The notes beneath the pieces were generated by a model. It ran no database searches, was not told where the DNA came from, and saw only the letters and a list, made by a program, of their open reading frames with translations. Of a stretch of DNA of 46,639 bases, positions 1 to 9,871 are shown piece after piece. The first letter of the stretch is position 1, and each line of letters starts with the position of its first letter. The stretch lies in assembly GCF_000292245.2 (NCBI RefSeq), contig NZ_ALPT02000035.1, forward strand, positions 1-46,639. Direction: 5' to 3'. The translations under genes were made by a program, and so were the position numbers. Source of the DNA: Alkalihalobacillus alcalophilus ATCC 27647 = CGMCC 1.3604. GTDB taxonomy: Bacteria > Bacillota > Bacilli > Bacillales > Bacillaceae_D.

Positions 1-469
1 TGACCGACTCTTGTTTAGGAGCATTCTGTTCCTTTTTATCCGAAACATTCAAATAATTATGTAATAACGCCCTCCTACTTCCGAATCCTCCGCACTACTT
101 AAAATCAATTATTTTATTTTCCTATTTTGTAGGTCCTTTAGACATAAGTCAAAATACTAAAAGAACTCACTTCCATCGTCTTCCATTATAAAAATCGTCC
201 TATTTTTTCCTCCCTTATTTTTATATGATGGGTATTTTATCATTTAATAATTTAGTATTTTCTTACTACTATTAATATTCTAACCTAATTACTTTTCGTG
301 AATCCGTGACTAAACTTATGACTGTAGTAACTATCCATTTTTTTCAATATAGTTAAAATTAAACTATAACACTCACCATTCTGTTCTATTAGCGATTCAA
401 TGTTTACGTTTATTTTTGTGCATTTATAAAATTTTTATTGAAGTTAATTTCTGAGGGGGAGTTACGAGC
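1..469. other. AT-rich leader with no supported gene
   Basis: No complete gene is visible here. The first 45 or so bases on the minus strand stay open and read with a plausible acidic-basic composition, so the 5' end of a leftward gene may run off the window edge, but no convincing start with a ribosome site was found. The rest is very AT-rich and holds the presumed promoter of the SinI-like gene. I could not fix a promoter with confidence. Confidence 0.4.
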
Positions 470-628
470 ATGGAAAGGGTAGCAATTGATCTTGAATGGG
501 TTTCACTAATAAAAGAGGCCAAACAGCTTGGGTTATCAATCGAAGAAATCAAGACTTTCTTATCAAATTCAGAAGTTTATGTGAGCAAAGAACCACCACC
601 AGACACTAAACTATCGAAAATTATTTAA
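470..628 (+). CDS. SinI-like anti-repressor (52 aa)
   Basis: Small protein of 52 residues, with a GAGGGGG ribosome site about 10 bases before the ATG. Residues 7-31 (IDLEWVSLIKEAKQLGLS followed by IEEIKTFL) match the SinI/SinR dimerisation domain, whose typical form is DxEWVxLxxEAKxxGxxxEEIRxFL. In Bacillus subtilis, SinI binds SinR and lifts repression of biofilm matrix operons. The C-terminal third is a short polar, Pro-rich tail without a helix-turn-helix, so this is an anti-repressor and not a SinR. No sinR lies beside it: the next gene is a convergent leftward kinase. It may act on a SinR-type partner encoded elsewhere. Family assignment is strong; the partner is unknown. Confidence 0.85.
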   Translation: MERVAIDLEWVSLIKEAKQLGLSIEEIKTFLSNSEVYVSKEPPPDTKLSKII

Positions 629-688
629 TCACAACTCAAACTCATCCTTTTGCCAATGATGATTCAGGAATACACCTACTTCGCACAC

Positions 689-730
689 AAAAAAGCTACT
701 TAAAAGACCGGCTGACCTTTTGAGTAGCTC
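689..730 (-). terminator. Rho-independent terminator of the hybrid kinase gene
   Basis: On the minus strand the arm AGCTACTCAAAAG pairs with CTTTTAAGTAGCT (one G-U pair) around a short loop and is followed by six Ts. It lies about 30 bases past the kinase stop codon. Confidence 0.8.
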
Positions 731-760
731 AATTGAGCAGAAAAGCTATGTTCTTCTTTT

Positions 761-3700
761 TTATACTTTTATTTTTTCCGTGTTAATTACCCTAATCTCA
801 ATTGACGTTCCAATACCCGCTGTTGATTCCACAAAAAGCTCTCCCTCAAGTGCTTTTACCCTCTCCCTCATCGAATGCAAACCAAAACCAAATTCAACTT
901 CTTCCACTCCTTTTCCATTATCAACTACTTTTAAGTAAAGTTGTTTGCCTGTTTGTTGGAATCGAACATAAAATCGTGTGCAATTGCCATGTTTAAGTCC
1001 ATTAGTAAAAGATTCTTTTAAAGCTAGGATTATCATCTTTTTAATTTCGACTGAGGGAATAGACTCGGGAATATCTATTTGTGTATCAATGATTACCCCC
1101 GTACTTAGCTCTGTTTCTTGAATAACCTTATTTATCTCTTTTGCAAAATCGATTTCCTCTTCTGTATCGAATTGATTTAGAAGTTTAACAGAACGTCTAA
1201 TTTCATTTAAACCTTTCCGAATTAATTGTTGTGATAGCTCTAGTTTCTCGATCGACAATTTTTCATTTTTGTGATAAAGACGTCGACTAGCTTCGGCTTG
1301 CACGATAGCTGTTGTTAACGTATGGCCAACAACGTCATGAATATCTCGAGCAATACGGTTTCGTTCCTCTAGAACCGATTTGGTTGCCAAAGTCTGTGCC
1401 ATTTCTTTTTGTGTTTTTTCCAAATAATAGGTTCGACTTTTTACCTTTTCTTCTAATGATTCATTTAATACTTGCATTTCTTTATAAAGACGGGCATTCT
1501 CAATCGAAATAGCCGCTTGGTTCATTAAAAGGTTTAAGAGCGATATATCTTGTTTTGTAAAAGCATGTGTCGATAAGTTATTTTCTAAATAGAGAACACC
1601 CATTAATTTCTTATGGTGAGTAATCGGACTAATTAGCACAGACTGCGGTGTTTGTTCTTCGATATATTTGTCGTTATTAAACCGTGTATCTTTTGTTAAA
1701 TTCTCAAAGACTATCGCCTTTCGTAGCTTAACGACATAATCAATTAGAGTTGTCGGGACTTTCCCATAAGAGTAGACCGGAATAGATTTTACAACTTCAA
1801 TTGTCGTAATATCTTGCTTCACTTCTCCTCTCACTTCAATATATAATTGTTCCTCTTTTGCAAGAATTAAAACACCCGTTTCTGCTCCGGCATATTCTAA
1901 AACAATTTTCATTAAATGCTGCAAGACCTTTTCTAAAACAATCTCTTGTGACAGAACTTGGGAGGCCTTCATTAAACTAATTGTATCTATGGAGCCTACC
2001 ATAAAGCTGTTATCTGTGATCGTTTTTGGCTTTTCAATATGAACAGACTGCCTATTTAATTCAACAACCAGTTCAGCCCCCCAAAATTGAAAATCATCAT
2101 TTGCTTGCTGCAAATATTTATGTCCTAATGCTTGCTTTCCTTTTTCTAAATGAATCATACTCAACACTTGTTTAATCAAAGCTTCTTGATGGATACAATT
2201 TTGTTCCTTCGCTAGTTTAGCAGACTGTTTAAAAGATTGAATCGCTTTCTCATAAGATTGTTTCAATAAATAATAACAGCCTTCAATGATAAAATAGCGG
2301 CTCGCAAAATTGTCTGCACTTTGCTTTTTCCACTTTTTTATATTTTTTAAATAGGAACGAACAGTTTTAACATATTGTTTCCTTTCCGCTTTAGTCAAAT
2401 CTTCAGATAAACAGATAGAAAGACTATGATAAACCCAGTACTCACACTGAGCTGAGCCTAACACACTATTTCGATCAGCAAATAAGAATTGACTTTCTTT
2501 GACCTCTTTTAAAGACTTTTCATATTCTTTCGTAACCGTCCAATAAAAGATCATTAACAAAGAAAAATAGGAAAGAGTGGTTTCTCTAGATTTAAACTGC
2601 TTTTTTAATCGTTTATAAACTGCCTCTATTTCTTTGCGTCGTTCTCTTGCCACTTGCACATCGGCTAATCTCTCAATAATTTTTTCTACTAGATTAAAAT
2701 ATTCAATAAACTCCTCTAGCCTTAAAAGCTGAGCTTTATGGCGAAAATCCTCGACATGTTTTAATAATGTTGGCACAGATAGTCCCATCATTAAAAAAGT
2801 ATTAAATGACATGATTAAACATCCACCTGCAACGACTAGATTCCCTGCCTTTTTATTCATCTCGAAGCTATTTTGTAAATATTCAATCTTATTTTGAAGG
2901 GGTTCGCCCCAATGTTGAATAAAGCCTGAAAAAATAAAATGAGTGACTCCTTTTGTAAATGAATCTGCTTTATGCCCAACTCGTTCGTTAGCCCATTTTG
3001 ATATTTTGTAAGCCCCCGAAAAGTCACTTAATCCCTCACTTAAAACCATCGCATACTGAGAGAGAATTAATGAGGAATTAGCCTGATTGAAGCTTGGATA
3101 TTGGGCCTGCATCAGCTTTAATATATGTAGTGCATACAACTCACGTTTATATCCATATACAGCAATCCCCATTGCTTCAAGCATGGAAAAAATCATTTTT
3201 TCACGCTCACCATATTCGATTGGCAATTCTTCCTCCTGCTTGTCGATACGCCTCATCTTTAAACGTACCGTAACAAGTTCTTTAAAAATATGAAAACCGA
3301 TCATTCTTTTAGGGAAGGAATAACCTAACAGAGATAATCCTTCTAGTGCCAAGTTAATCACTTTTTCTGGATCAACTAAATGATTGGTCATTTTAATTTC
3401 TATCGTAAGAACATCAATCTTTTCTTTTATGCTAGTCGCTTTTTCATAAAGCTCTCTTGTTAGGTCTTGGGCTTTTTTATTTTGAGCCACTGCATATAAA
3501 CATCTCGCTTTACCAAGGAGTAATTGAAAGGATAAATGTGAAGATGTATCTCCTTCTAACCACTTTAATCCGTTAGCAAAATAAGTGTTAGCGCAATGAT
3601 GAGCTTCTAATTCCAAATATCGCCTCCCTAAAATGAGATTGTACTCAGCCATTTCATTTTTCGTTTTTTCAGATAACTGTAAATTAAAACATTGATTAAA

Positions 3701-5845
3701 ATGATCGATACTAGTAGAGAGTACTTGTCGTTGTGTATGCTTATTAAGCAATGTTTGCCCTATACGAAAGTGATTTTCTGCTTTTGTCTTATCGGACAAA
3801 TGATTGTAGAGCGTTTGCCATATGTCTTCTTCCACGAACCTCATCACTTGAAAGAAATCAAACTCCACCTCTACCTTTTTAATTATTCCGGCAGCTTGTA
3901 ATTGTTGAATACTATAATCAATAATCGCTTTTGGGATAGAAAGACCTTCGTATAATATATCGCTTTTAAATTGATACCCTATACATAAGCAATAACTTAA
4001 AATATCCTCTACTTGAGTCGACAGTCCACTCAGTTTAGTATAAATATACTTATCGTCTCCTTTCCTTTTAAGCGGTTCAATAAGAGGATTAATAAACGTC
4101 CAATATCCCCTTAGCTGATTAAAGACAAACTGCTCCTGTTTATATAAAGTTTTTACAGCTTGCTGAAGAAAGAGCTGATTGCCTTTTGTTGCTTCAAAAA
4201 GAGTATTTACAACCTCATCACTCATCATTTTTCCTAAGCTAAAGGATTGGCTAAGCCAAGGTTCGATTTGCTCTTTTGTAAAGGGATTTAAATTCACGAT
4301 TAAATCAACAGCCCGATTCATAAAGAGACCTTGACGTACATCCTCTTTTATGGCTGTTTCTGCGTCGTGATCCGTTTGATAAGCAAAAATAAATAAAATA
4401 TTAGCGAGACTATAAAAGGTTTGGGCATCCTTAAGGAGTTGATAGGAGGCTTGATCCATCCACTGGATATCATCAATTGAAAAGATAACTGGCTTTCCTT
4501 GCCCAGCTATACAAGTTAAAAGCGAATAAACAGCTTGTTTAAACGTTATTCTAGATTCTGTTTCTTCCATAATCGTTACACGGAGGTCGCTCTCGTCAAC
4601 AATCAAATAAATATCCGAGAAAATTTCACCTATTCTATATAAGGAATCTCCTAATTCCTCTATAAAAATACGATTCCATTTATTAACCTCTTCTGTACCA
4701 GATGCTAAAACTCCATCAACAAAGCGGACAAACCCGTTTATTAAACCGTGGTACGGCTGATGAGCATTTCTCTTTTCGTAAACACCTTGGATAAAGTAAG
4801 CTTCTTTTGCAAACGGCTGAAAAGCCTTTTCAAGTATAGCTGTCTTCCCTGTTCCAGACTCCCCTTCAATTAAAACGACTTCTGTTTCGCCATCTTTTAC
4901 TCTCTTAAAACAATTTTGTAATCTCACCACTTTCTCTCCATACCCATAAAGATGATTCGAGAAAATTAGATTTGTCGATTGATCTTCACTCCCTAGAATA
5001 AAGGGCTGATTGTTTTTTAAAATGGATGGTTCACTTTCTAATCTTTCACAATCCCGTATTAATCCAAATGCACTTTGATATCGATTATCAGGATTTTTTT
5101 CTAAAAGCTTCATCACAATCAACGAGAACACTTTGGGAACTTCTTTATTCAGTTCATGTGGTGGCAATGGCATTTTGCTAATATGGGCATGAATCCATTC
5201 TGTTTCGTCCTCTGTAATAAATGGTAATCTACCTGTCAACCATTGGTATAATAAAATACCTAGTGAGTAAAAATCACTTCTTGTATCGACTAATCGACCA
5301 ACTCTCCCCGTCTGCTCAGGTGATAAATATGGAGCCATTCGTTTAATAATCGGTTGGATTGACGGTTCTGTCACCAAAGTCGATTCTTTTATAGAAAAGC
5401 AAAAATCCGTAAAAATCATTTTTTTAGTCTGTGGGAATATCATGATGGAGGAAGGTGTAATTGACTGATAAACATACCGATGTTGGTGTAACTGAGCGAG
5501 AATCACTGCTATTTCTTTCGTGATGGTTAAATAATCAAGGTGGGCTAACAAAGATCTCTTTATGTACAAATCTAGAGGAATCGCTCCAACATCTGGTGCC
5601 ATTAAGTAAGGTTTTCTTCTAGCCGATTTTTCATAATAGAGTTTAAAATTTAAAGTTGCATCATCAGGTAATCGTGCACTAATGCTGACCGTCTGCTCTA
5701 ACATATCTTCCTGGGCTTTTGAAGTTTGGTATAAGGTAGACATTTTAATTAAAACTTCATCATTTGTCTGTTCATCTAACGCTCGATAAATTATAAAATC
5801 TTCTGCATTCACAAGCGTTTCAATAAAATGATAACCCTCAATCAT
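761..5845 (-). CDS. Hybrid Ser/Thr (pseudo)kinase - AAA ATPase - GAF - sensor histidine kinase
   Basis: A 1694-residue cytoplasmic signalling protein of the trifunctional Ser/Thr kinase/ATP-binding/histidine kinase family. Domains: a protein-kinase fold at about 5-270; a P-loop ATPase at about 295-560 with Walker A GESGTGKT (328-335) and a Walker B Asp pair (458-459); a long helical repeat region at about 600-1260; a GAF domain at about 1290-1440; a coiled coil; then a HisKA_3 H-box with His1503 and a HATPase with its N box (ESFTNGLKH) and G boxes. The histidine kinase looks complete. The kinase domain looks dead: the HRDxKxxN loop reads YQSITPSS (126-133), losing the catalytic Asp, Lys and Asn, and DFG reads DFC (147-149), although the SPE and RSDFYSLG motifs remain. 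No membrane segments are evident. It lies 28 bases downstream of its response regulator, in the same operon. The signal sensed is unknown. Confidence 0.9.
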   Translation of the reverse strand: MIEGYHFIETLVNAEDFIIYRALDEQTNDEVLIKMSTLYQTSKAQEDMLEQTVSISARLPDDATLNFKLYYEKSARRKPYLMAPDVGAIPLDLYIKRSLLAHLDYLTITKEIAVILAQLHQHRYVYQSITPSSIMIFPQTKKMIFTDFCFSIKESTLVTEPSIQPIIKRMAPYLSPEQTGRVGRLVDTRSDFYSLGILLYQWLTGRLPFITEDETEWIHAHISKMPLPPHELNKEVPKVFSLIVMKLLEKNPDNRYQSAFGLIRDCERLESEPSILKNNQPFILGSEDQSTNLIFSNHLYGYGEKVVRLQNCFKRVKDGETEVVLIEGESGTGKTAILEKAFQPFAKEAYFIQGVYEKRNAHQPYHGLINGFVRFVDGVLASGTEEVNKWNRIFIEELGDSLYRIGEIFSDIYLIVDESDLRVTIMEETESRITFKQAVYSLLTCIAGQGKPVIFSIDDIQWMDQASYQLLKDAQTFYSLANILFIFAYQTDHDAETAIKEDVRQGLFMNRAVDLIVNLNPFTKEQIEPWLSQSFSLGKMMSDEVVNTLFEATKGNQLFLQQAVKTLYKQEQFVFNQLRGYWTFINPLIEPLKRKGDDKYIYTKLSGLSTQVEDILSYCLCIGYQFKSDILYEGLSIPKAIIDYSIQQLQAAGIIKKVEVEFDFFQVMRFVEEDIWQTLYNHLSDKTKAENHFRIGQTLLNKHTQRQVLSTSIDHFNQCFNLQLSEKTKNEMAEYNLILGRRYLELEAHHCANTYFANGLKWLEGDTSSHLSFQLLLGKARCLYAVAQNKKAQDLTRELYEKATSIKEKIDVLTIEIKMTNHLVDPEKVINLALEGLSLLGYSFPKRMIGFHIFKELVTVRLKMRRIDKQEEELPIEYGEREKMIFSMLEAMGIAVYGYKRELYALHILKLMQAQYPSFNQANSSLILSQYAMVLSEGLSDFSGAYKISKWANERVGHKADSFTKGVTHFIFSGFIQHWGEPLQNKIEYLQNSFEMNKKAGNLVVAGGCLIMSFNTFLMMGLSVPTLLKHVEDFRHKAQLLRLEEFIEYFNLVEKIIERLADVQVARERRKEIEAVYKRLKKQFKSRETTLSYFSLLMIFYWTVTKEYEKSLKEVKESQFLFADRNSVLGSAQCEYWVYHSLSICLSEDLTKAERKQYVKTVRSYLKNIKKWKKQSADNFASRYFIIEGCYYLLKQSYEKAIQSFKQSAKLAKEQNCIHQEALIKQVLSMIHLEKGKQALGHKYLQQANDDFQFWGAELVVELNRQSVHIEKPKTITDNSFMVGSIDTISLMKASQVLSQEIVLEKVLQHLMKIVLEYAGAETGVLILAKEEQLYIEVRGEVKQDITTIEVVKSIPVYSYGKVPTTLIDYVVKLRKAIVFENLTKDTRFNNDKYIEEQTPQSVLISPITHHKKLMGVLYLENNLSTHAFTKQDISLLNLLMNQAAISIENARLYKEMQVLNESLEEKVKSRTYYLEKTQKEMAQTLATKSVLEERNRIARDIHDVVGHTLTTAIVQAEASRRLYHKNEKLSIEKLELSQQLIRKGLNEIRRSVKLLNQFDTEEEIDFAKEINKVIQETELSTGVIIDTQIDIPESIPSVEIKKMIILALKESFTNGLKHGNCTRFYVRFQQTGKQLYLKVVDNGKGVEEVEFGFGLHSMRERVKALEGELFVESTAGIGTSIEIRVINTEKIKV

Positions 5846-5873
5846 ATCAAGACGCCCTTTCCTTTTATTAAAA

Positions 5874-6542
5874 TTAATAAGACATAAATTGATTTAAGTA
5901 AATAATCGCCTGAGCACGGTCATTAATCTCAATTTTGCTATACACTTCACTAATATAATTCTTTACGGTCCCTTCACTAATAAATAAAGAATCAGCGATT
6001 TTTTTATTGCTAAAACCTTGAACAAGCAATTCAATTACTTCTTTTTCTCTTTTCGAAAATCGAATGCCTTTATCATTTATAAAATCTTGATTAAAGACTC
6101 GTGGTCTTTCAGGCTCATGCTGGGCAATTCTCTTTGCTAATTTTTTAGCAATTAAATTTGGCAAAATAATTTGTCCTTGATAAGCACTTCTAATAGAACT
6201 AATTAATTGATCATAATTCATGTCTTTTAACAAAAAACCTTCTGACCCATTAAGTAATCCAGAAATAATATAGTCATCATTTGCAAACGTTGTCAAAATC
6301 AATATTTTCACATCATTTAATTTAGACTTAATCTCTTTTAAACTATCGATTCCATTCATAATCGGCATTTGAATATCCATTAAAATTAAATCTGGTTGGG
6401 TTTGCTCAGCTTTTCTAATCGCTTCTTCACCATTTTCAGCTGTCGCAACTACCTCCATATCCTCTTCAAGTTCAATAATCGTTTTAAGCCCTTCTCTCAT
6501 TAATGTTTGATCGTCAACAATCATAATGTTAATCCGCTTCAT
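5874..6542 (-). CDS. NarL/LuxR-type response regulator
   Basis: A 222-residue two-component regulator. The receiver domain (about 1-120) has the acidic pair near the N-terminus (VDDQ), the phospho-acceptor Asp56 in LILMDIQMP, and the Lys in LLKD. The C-terminal LuxR helix-turn-helix (about 158-215) contains the typical run FSKREKEVIELL and the recognition-helix region ISEGTVKNYIS. It is the upstream gene of a two-gene operon with the hybrid histidine kinase, whose HisKA_3 type is the usual partner of NarL regulators, so phosphotransfer from His1503 to Asp56 is expected. A GGAG ribosome site precedes the ATG. The regulon is unknown. Confidence 0.93.
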   Translation of the reverse strand: MKRINIMIVDDQTLMREGLKTIIELEEDMEVVATAENGEEAIRKAEQTQPDLILMDIQMPIMNGIDSLKEIKSKLNDVKILILTTFANDDYIISGLLNGSEGFLLKDMNYDQLISSIRSAYQGQIILPNLIAKKLAKRIAQHEPERPRVFNQDFINDKGIRFSKREKEVIELLVQGFSNKKIADSLFISEGTVKNYISEVYSKIEINDRAQAIIYLNQFMSY

Positions 6543-6744
6543 ACCACTACTCCAATCACTAAAAAATTCAGAAAAAAAATCTTAAGAGAACTTAAGAAAC
6601 TAATTCCGTCTAAACTGTTTATCCAACTGATTTTCAAGAATTTTCTTATTATAAGAATTATCATATTAGTAAATTAAATGTACTACATGTTAAAGAAGTA
6701 ATCAATTTGATATAGGCATTTTTTAGTAATTACTTATAAGGATC

Positions 6745-6787
6745 AAAAAACTCAGCTAATAGAAAATATTCATCTATCGCTGAGTTT
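6745..6787 (-). terminator. Terminator downstream of the M20 dipeptidase
   Basis: Minus-strand arms AAACTCAGC and GCTGAGTTT flank a loop with a further short ATAG/CTAT pairing and lead into a run of six Ts. It lies directly past the dipeptidase stop. Confidence 0.8.
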
Positions 6788-6793
6788 ATCCAT

Positions 6794-8173
6794 TTAATTA
6801 TTTAATTGTGTGCCTAATTTCTCTAAATAAGTTGAAATCGTCTGCAACCCTTTATCAAAGTTTTCTAAATGAAAGTGTTCATTTGGAGCATGGAAGTTTT
6901 CCGATGGTAATCCGAATCCCATAAGCACTATCGGCACTTGGAGAATCCGGTCAAACGTTTCAACAACAGGAATGGAACCACCCATCCTTGTAAAGGCAAC
7001 AGGTGCCGAATAAACCTCTTCATAAGCTTTTGCGGCAATTTGAAAAGCAGGATGGTCAACAGGTGCTGCAAAAGGTTTACCTGAATCAAAACGCTTCGTT
7101 GTCACCGTCACTCCTTTTGGGGTATTAGCAGCAATATGCTTCTCAATTAAGCTCGCAATTTCATCTGGATCTTGGGTTGGAACTAAGCGACATGTAATTT
7201 TAGCATGGGCTTCTGATGGAATCACGGTCTTAACTCCTTCCCCTTGAAACCCTCCGTATATTCCATTAATTTCGAGGGTCGGACGAATCCAAGTTTGCTC
7301 AATCATGGAATACCCTTTTTCACCAAATAACTCTGGAACTTCGAGCTCTTTTTGTAAATTCTCCTCATCAAAATTCAACTCTGCCATTGCGGCACGCTCA
7401 TCCTTGTTTAACTCTTCTACTTTGTCATAAAACCCTGCAACGGTCACACGTCCTTCTGAATCTCTCATAGAATCGAGAATTTGGACAAGAGCGTGAATGG
7501 AATTCTGAACGCCGCCTCCATACAGTCCAGAATGTAAGTCGCCTTTTGCCCCTTTAACATCTATTTGTAAAGAGCTTAACCCTCTTAAACCAGAACAAAT
7601 AGCGGGACGACCTTTCTCAAGCATTGGGGTATCTGAAATAACAAGTACATCTGCAGCTAGAAGCTCACGGTGCTCTTCCACAAATGAATCAAGGTGCACA
7701 CTGCCGATCTCCTCTTCCCCTTCAATTAGAAACTTAACATTTACTGGTAGTTCTCCATTCACTTTCAATAATGCCTCAATCGCTTTGACATGCATAAACG
7801 TTTGTCCTTTGTCATCACTAGCGCCACGAGCATAAATTTTTTCATCTCGTATATGGGCTTCAAATGGCGGGGTTTCCCACAGTTCCACTGGGTCGACAGG
7901 CTGCACATCATAATGACCATAAATTAAAACAGTCGGTTTTCCTGCGGCATGTAACCAATCCCCATAGACAACAGGATGACCACCGGTTTCCATTAAACGT
8001 ACATTCTCCACGCCTGCGTCCTTTAAAGAACTTTCCATCCATTCTGCCGCATGACGAACATCCTCTTTATGTTCAGATAAGGCACTAATAGAAGGGATAC
8101 TCAAGAAATCTCCTAGTTCACTTAAATGCTTGTCCCTATTTTGTTGTAAATATGTTTTCACTGCTTCACTCAT
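6794..8173 (-). CDS. M20 family dipeptidase (cytosolic nonspecific dipeptidase type)
   Basis: About 459 residues, a zinc-dependent M20 peptidase that would split dipeptides in the cytoplasm. The metal and catalytic motifs are in order: GHYDVQP (His ligand and Asp), ARGASDDKGQ (bridging Asp), EGEEEIGS (catalytic Glu and Glu ligand), a later SDTPML Asp, and the C-terminal NEHFHLENF His ligand. The lid/dimerisation domain sits between, with RGLSSLQIDVKG and a DLHSGLYGG stretch typical of CNDP-like enzymes. I chose the second ATG because AAGGA lies 9 bases before it; the ATG three codons upstream abuts the ribosome site. It appears monocistronic, with its own terminator. Confidence 0.9.
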   Translation of the reverse strand: MSEAVKTYLQQNRDKHLSELGDFLSIPSISALSEHKEDVRHAAEWMESSLKDAGVENVRLMETGGHPVVYGDWLHAAGKPTVLIYGHYDVQPVDPVELWETPPFEAHIRDEKIYARGASDDKGQTFMHVKAIEALLKVNGELPVNVKFLIEGEEEIGSVHLDSFVEEHRELLAADVLVISDTPMLEKGRPAICSGLRGLSSLQIDVKGAKGDLHSGLYGGGVQNSIHALVQILDSMRDSEGRVTVAGFYDKVEELNKDERAAMAELNFDEENLQKELEVPELFGEKGYSMIEQTWIRPTLEINGIYGGFQGEGVKTVIPSEAHAKITCRLVPTQDPDEIASLIEKHIAANTPKGVTVTTKRFDSGKPFAAPVDHPAFQIAAKAYEEVYSAPVAFTRMGGSIPVVETFDRILQVPIVLMGFGLPSENFHAPNEHFHLENFDKGLQTISTYLEKLGTQLNN

Positions 8174-8329
8174 CTGGCTCATTCCTTTTTGAATAGTCTT
8201 TTTTTCATTTTACCATATTAATGAATTGTCTTTAGTGATTACGCTTACAAAACTTATTATGGAAAAAAGTAATGTTTATGGCTAATTAACTGTAGTAGTT
8301 CGACAACTGCCCACTCTTTCCTCAACACA

Positions 8330-8379
8330 AAAAGGGAACTGGCTTCAACACTAATGCATAAAAAGCCAGTTCCCCTTTT
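8330..8379 (-). terminator. Strong terminator after the CapA-like gene
   Basis: Arms of about 15 bases (AAGGGGAACTGGCTT pairing with AAGCCAGTTCCCTTT) on the minus strand are followed by a T run. Lying between two leftward genes, it would end the CapA-like transcript. Confidence 0.8.
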
Positions 8380-8479
8380 AAAAATGGTGCTTATTAGATT
8401 CTTAAATAGCTAATGAAACTAAAAAAACGTCAACTATTAAAACAAATGATCTTCCTTACCTTTTTATCACCGAAAAGGC

Positions 8480-9634
8480 CTATTCACTTTCTGCTAAATA
8501 GAGATTCGTATGGTCAATCATTTCTTCAACCGTACTACCAGAAATCGATGGATGTTCGGCCTCTGCAAATGGAACAACCCGATAATCGTATTCTTGACGA
8601 AGCACAAGGGTTGGCTCGATATGATAATTGTTAAGTTCAAACGTTGTCTCTTCTCCGATTGTTGTCTTTTTCACTTCAACTGAAGCGAGTCCGCCGATAT
8701 CAGTATAATCGAATTCTTGACCACTATAAAAGTTTCCTAGTGAATAAAAGACAATCGTTTCATGGCCATCCTCTTGCTCAATTTTATCGATCGGTTGCAG
8801 CACGTGGGGGTGATGGCCAAATATAAGATCGACTCCCATTTCTGATAATTCATTTGCTAAACGGCGTTGTTCATCATTAGGTTCTAAGGCATACTCATCT
8901 CCCCAATGCATATGTACAATTAAAATATCGACCTTTTTACGAAGAGCGTTAACGTCTTGTTCAATTCTTTCTTCATCAATTAAGGCAACGACATCTTCAT
9001 GACCATCGGGAACTGGGATTCCATTCGTTCCATACGTGTAAGCTAACACACCGATTTCAATTCCTTCTACATCCACGATTCGGTCAGTTTCACGATCTTC
9101 TGTATCCCGATATTTTCCTACATAGTCGATACCAATCTCGTCATAATAATCGATCGCTAGCTCAATCGCTCTGACACCACGATCTAACGTATGATTATTC
9201 GCCCCTATTAACATATCGACACCATAAAATTGGAGTTCACGTACAATTTCCTGTGGACTATTAAAAGCTGGATAAGTGGACAACCCAATTTCTATCCCAC
9301 CTGGAATCGATTCTTGGTTCGCCATTAAAAAATCAGGTTTTGCCAACATTGAAGCTACATTTTCTAACATTGGATTAAAGTCATATCCGTCTTCCACTTC
9401 GGCTCTCTCATAAGCCCGTTCATGTAATAAGATATCACCAATGGCTCCTATCACAATCGTCTTTTCTTCCTTTTGGACGATTTCTTCCTCCTCATCCATT
9501 TCAATGATGCTTGATTCTGTTTGCTCATTAGAAGGAACCGTTACTTGCTCATCTTCACTCAAACTAATCGTTTCTTGACACCCTAAAAGAAGAACAGCAA
9601 TGAAAGAAAGAAAAAAGACTACTTTTTTCTGCAT
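8480..9634 (-). CDS. CapA-family lipoprotein (PgsA-like metallophosphoesterase fold)
   Basis: A 384-residue exported lipoprotein. The signal peptide ends in the lipobox LLLGC (Cys19), followed by an acidic Glu-rich linker. The CapA domain starts near residue 57 (IGAIGDILLHERAY) and shows the family motifs ANQESIPGG, GANNHTLDRG, VHMHWGDEY, FGHHPHVLQP and YSLGNFYSGQ, which form a calcineurin-like metal site. CapA/PgsA proteins take part in poly-gamma-glutamate synthesis or export, but no capB or capC lies nearby and many stand-alone paralogs have no known substrate. I therefore support the fold and location but not a capsule role. Flanking terminators suggest a single-gene transcript. Confidence 0.88.
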   Translation of the reverse strand: MQKKVVFFLSFIAVLLLGCQETISLSEDEQVTVPSNEQTESSIIEMDEEEEIVQKEEKTIVIGAIGDILLHERAYERAEVEDGYDFNPMLENVASMLAKPDFLMANQESIPGGIEIGLSTYPAFNSPQEIVRELQFYGVDMLIGANNHTLDRGVRAIELAIDYYDEIGIDYVGKYRDTEDRETDRIVDVEGIEIGVLAYTYGTNGIPVPDGHEDVVALIDEERIEQDVNALRKKVDILIVHMHWGDEYALEPNDEQRRLANELSEMGVDLIFGHHPHVLQPIDKIEQEDGHETIVFYSLGNFYSGQEFDYTDIGGLASVEVKKTTIGEETTFELNNYHIEPTLVLRQEYDYRVVPFAEAEHPSISGSTVEEMIDHTNLYLAESE

Positions 9635-9798
9635 TTAGAACACACCTTCCGATTCTTTTCATACACCATTATTCGACTTTATGATTCAAGATTCCTGTTC
9701 TTTAGGTAATTTTGTATTATTTTGTAAAGAAAGCACGTCATAGGCATTGTTGTCCCTCTACTTCCAATAAAATAAAGACCACGCTTAATAACCAAAAT

Positions 9799-9826
9799 AA
9801 AAAACCCTATTATTAAATAGAGTTTT
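9799..9826 (-). terminator. Terminator after csaA
   Basis: A short AT-rich hairpin (AAAACTCTATTT with its complement, one G-U pair) followed by Ts on the minus strand, about 45 bases past the csaA stop. Confidence 0.6.
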
Positions 9827-9871
9827 TATTATGCTTTTTTCCCTTTTTAGCTTTACATCATACCATTTTAT

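Noticed and set aside
8480..9634. Poly-gamma-glutamate capsule operon
   Set aside because: Only a CapA-like protein is present; capB, capC or capD homologs are absent from the neighbourhood.
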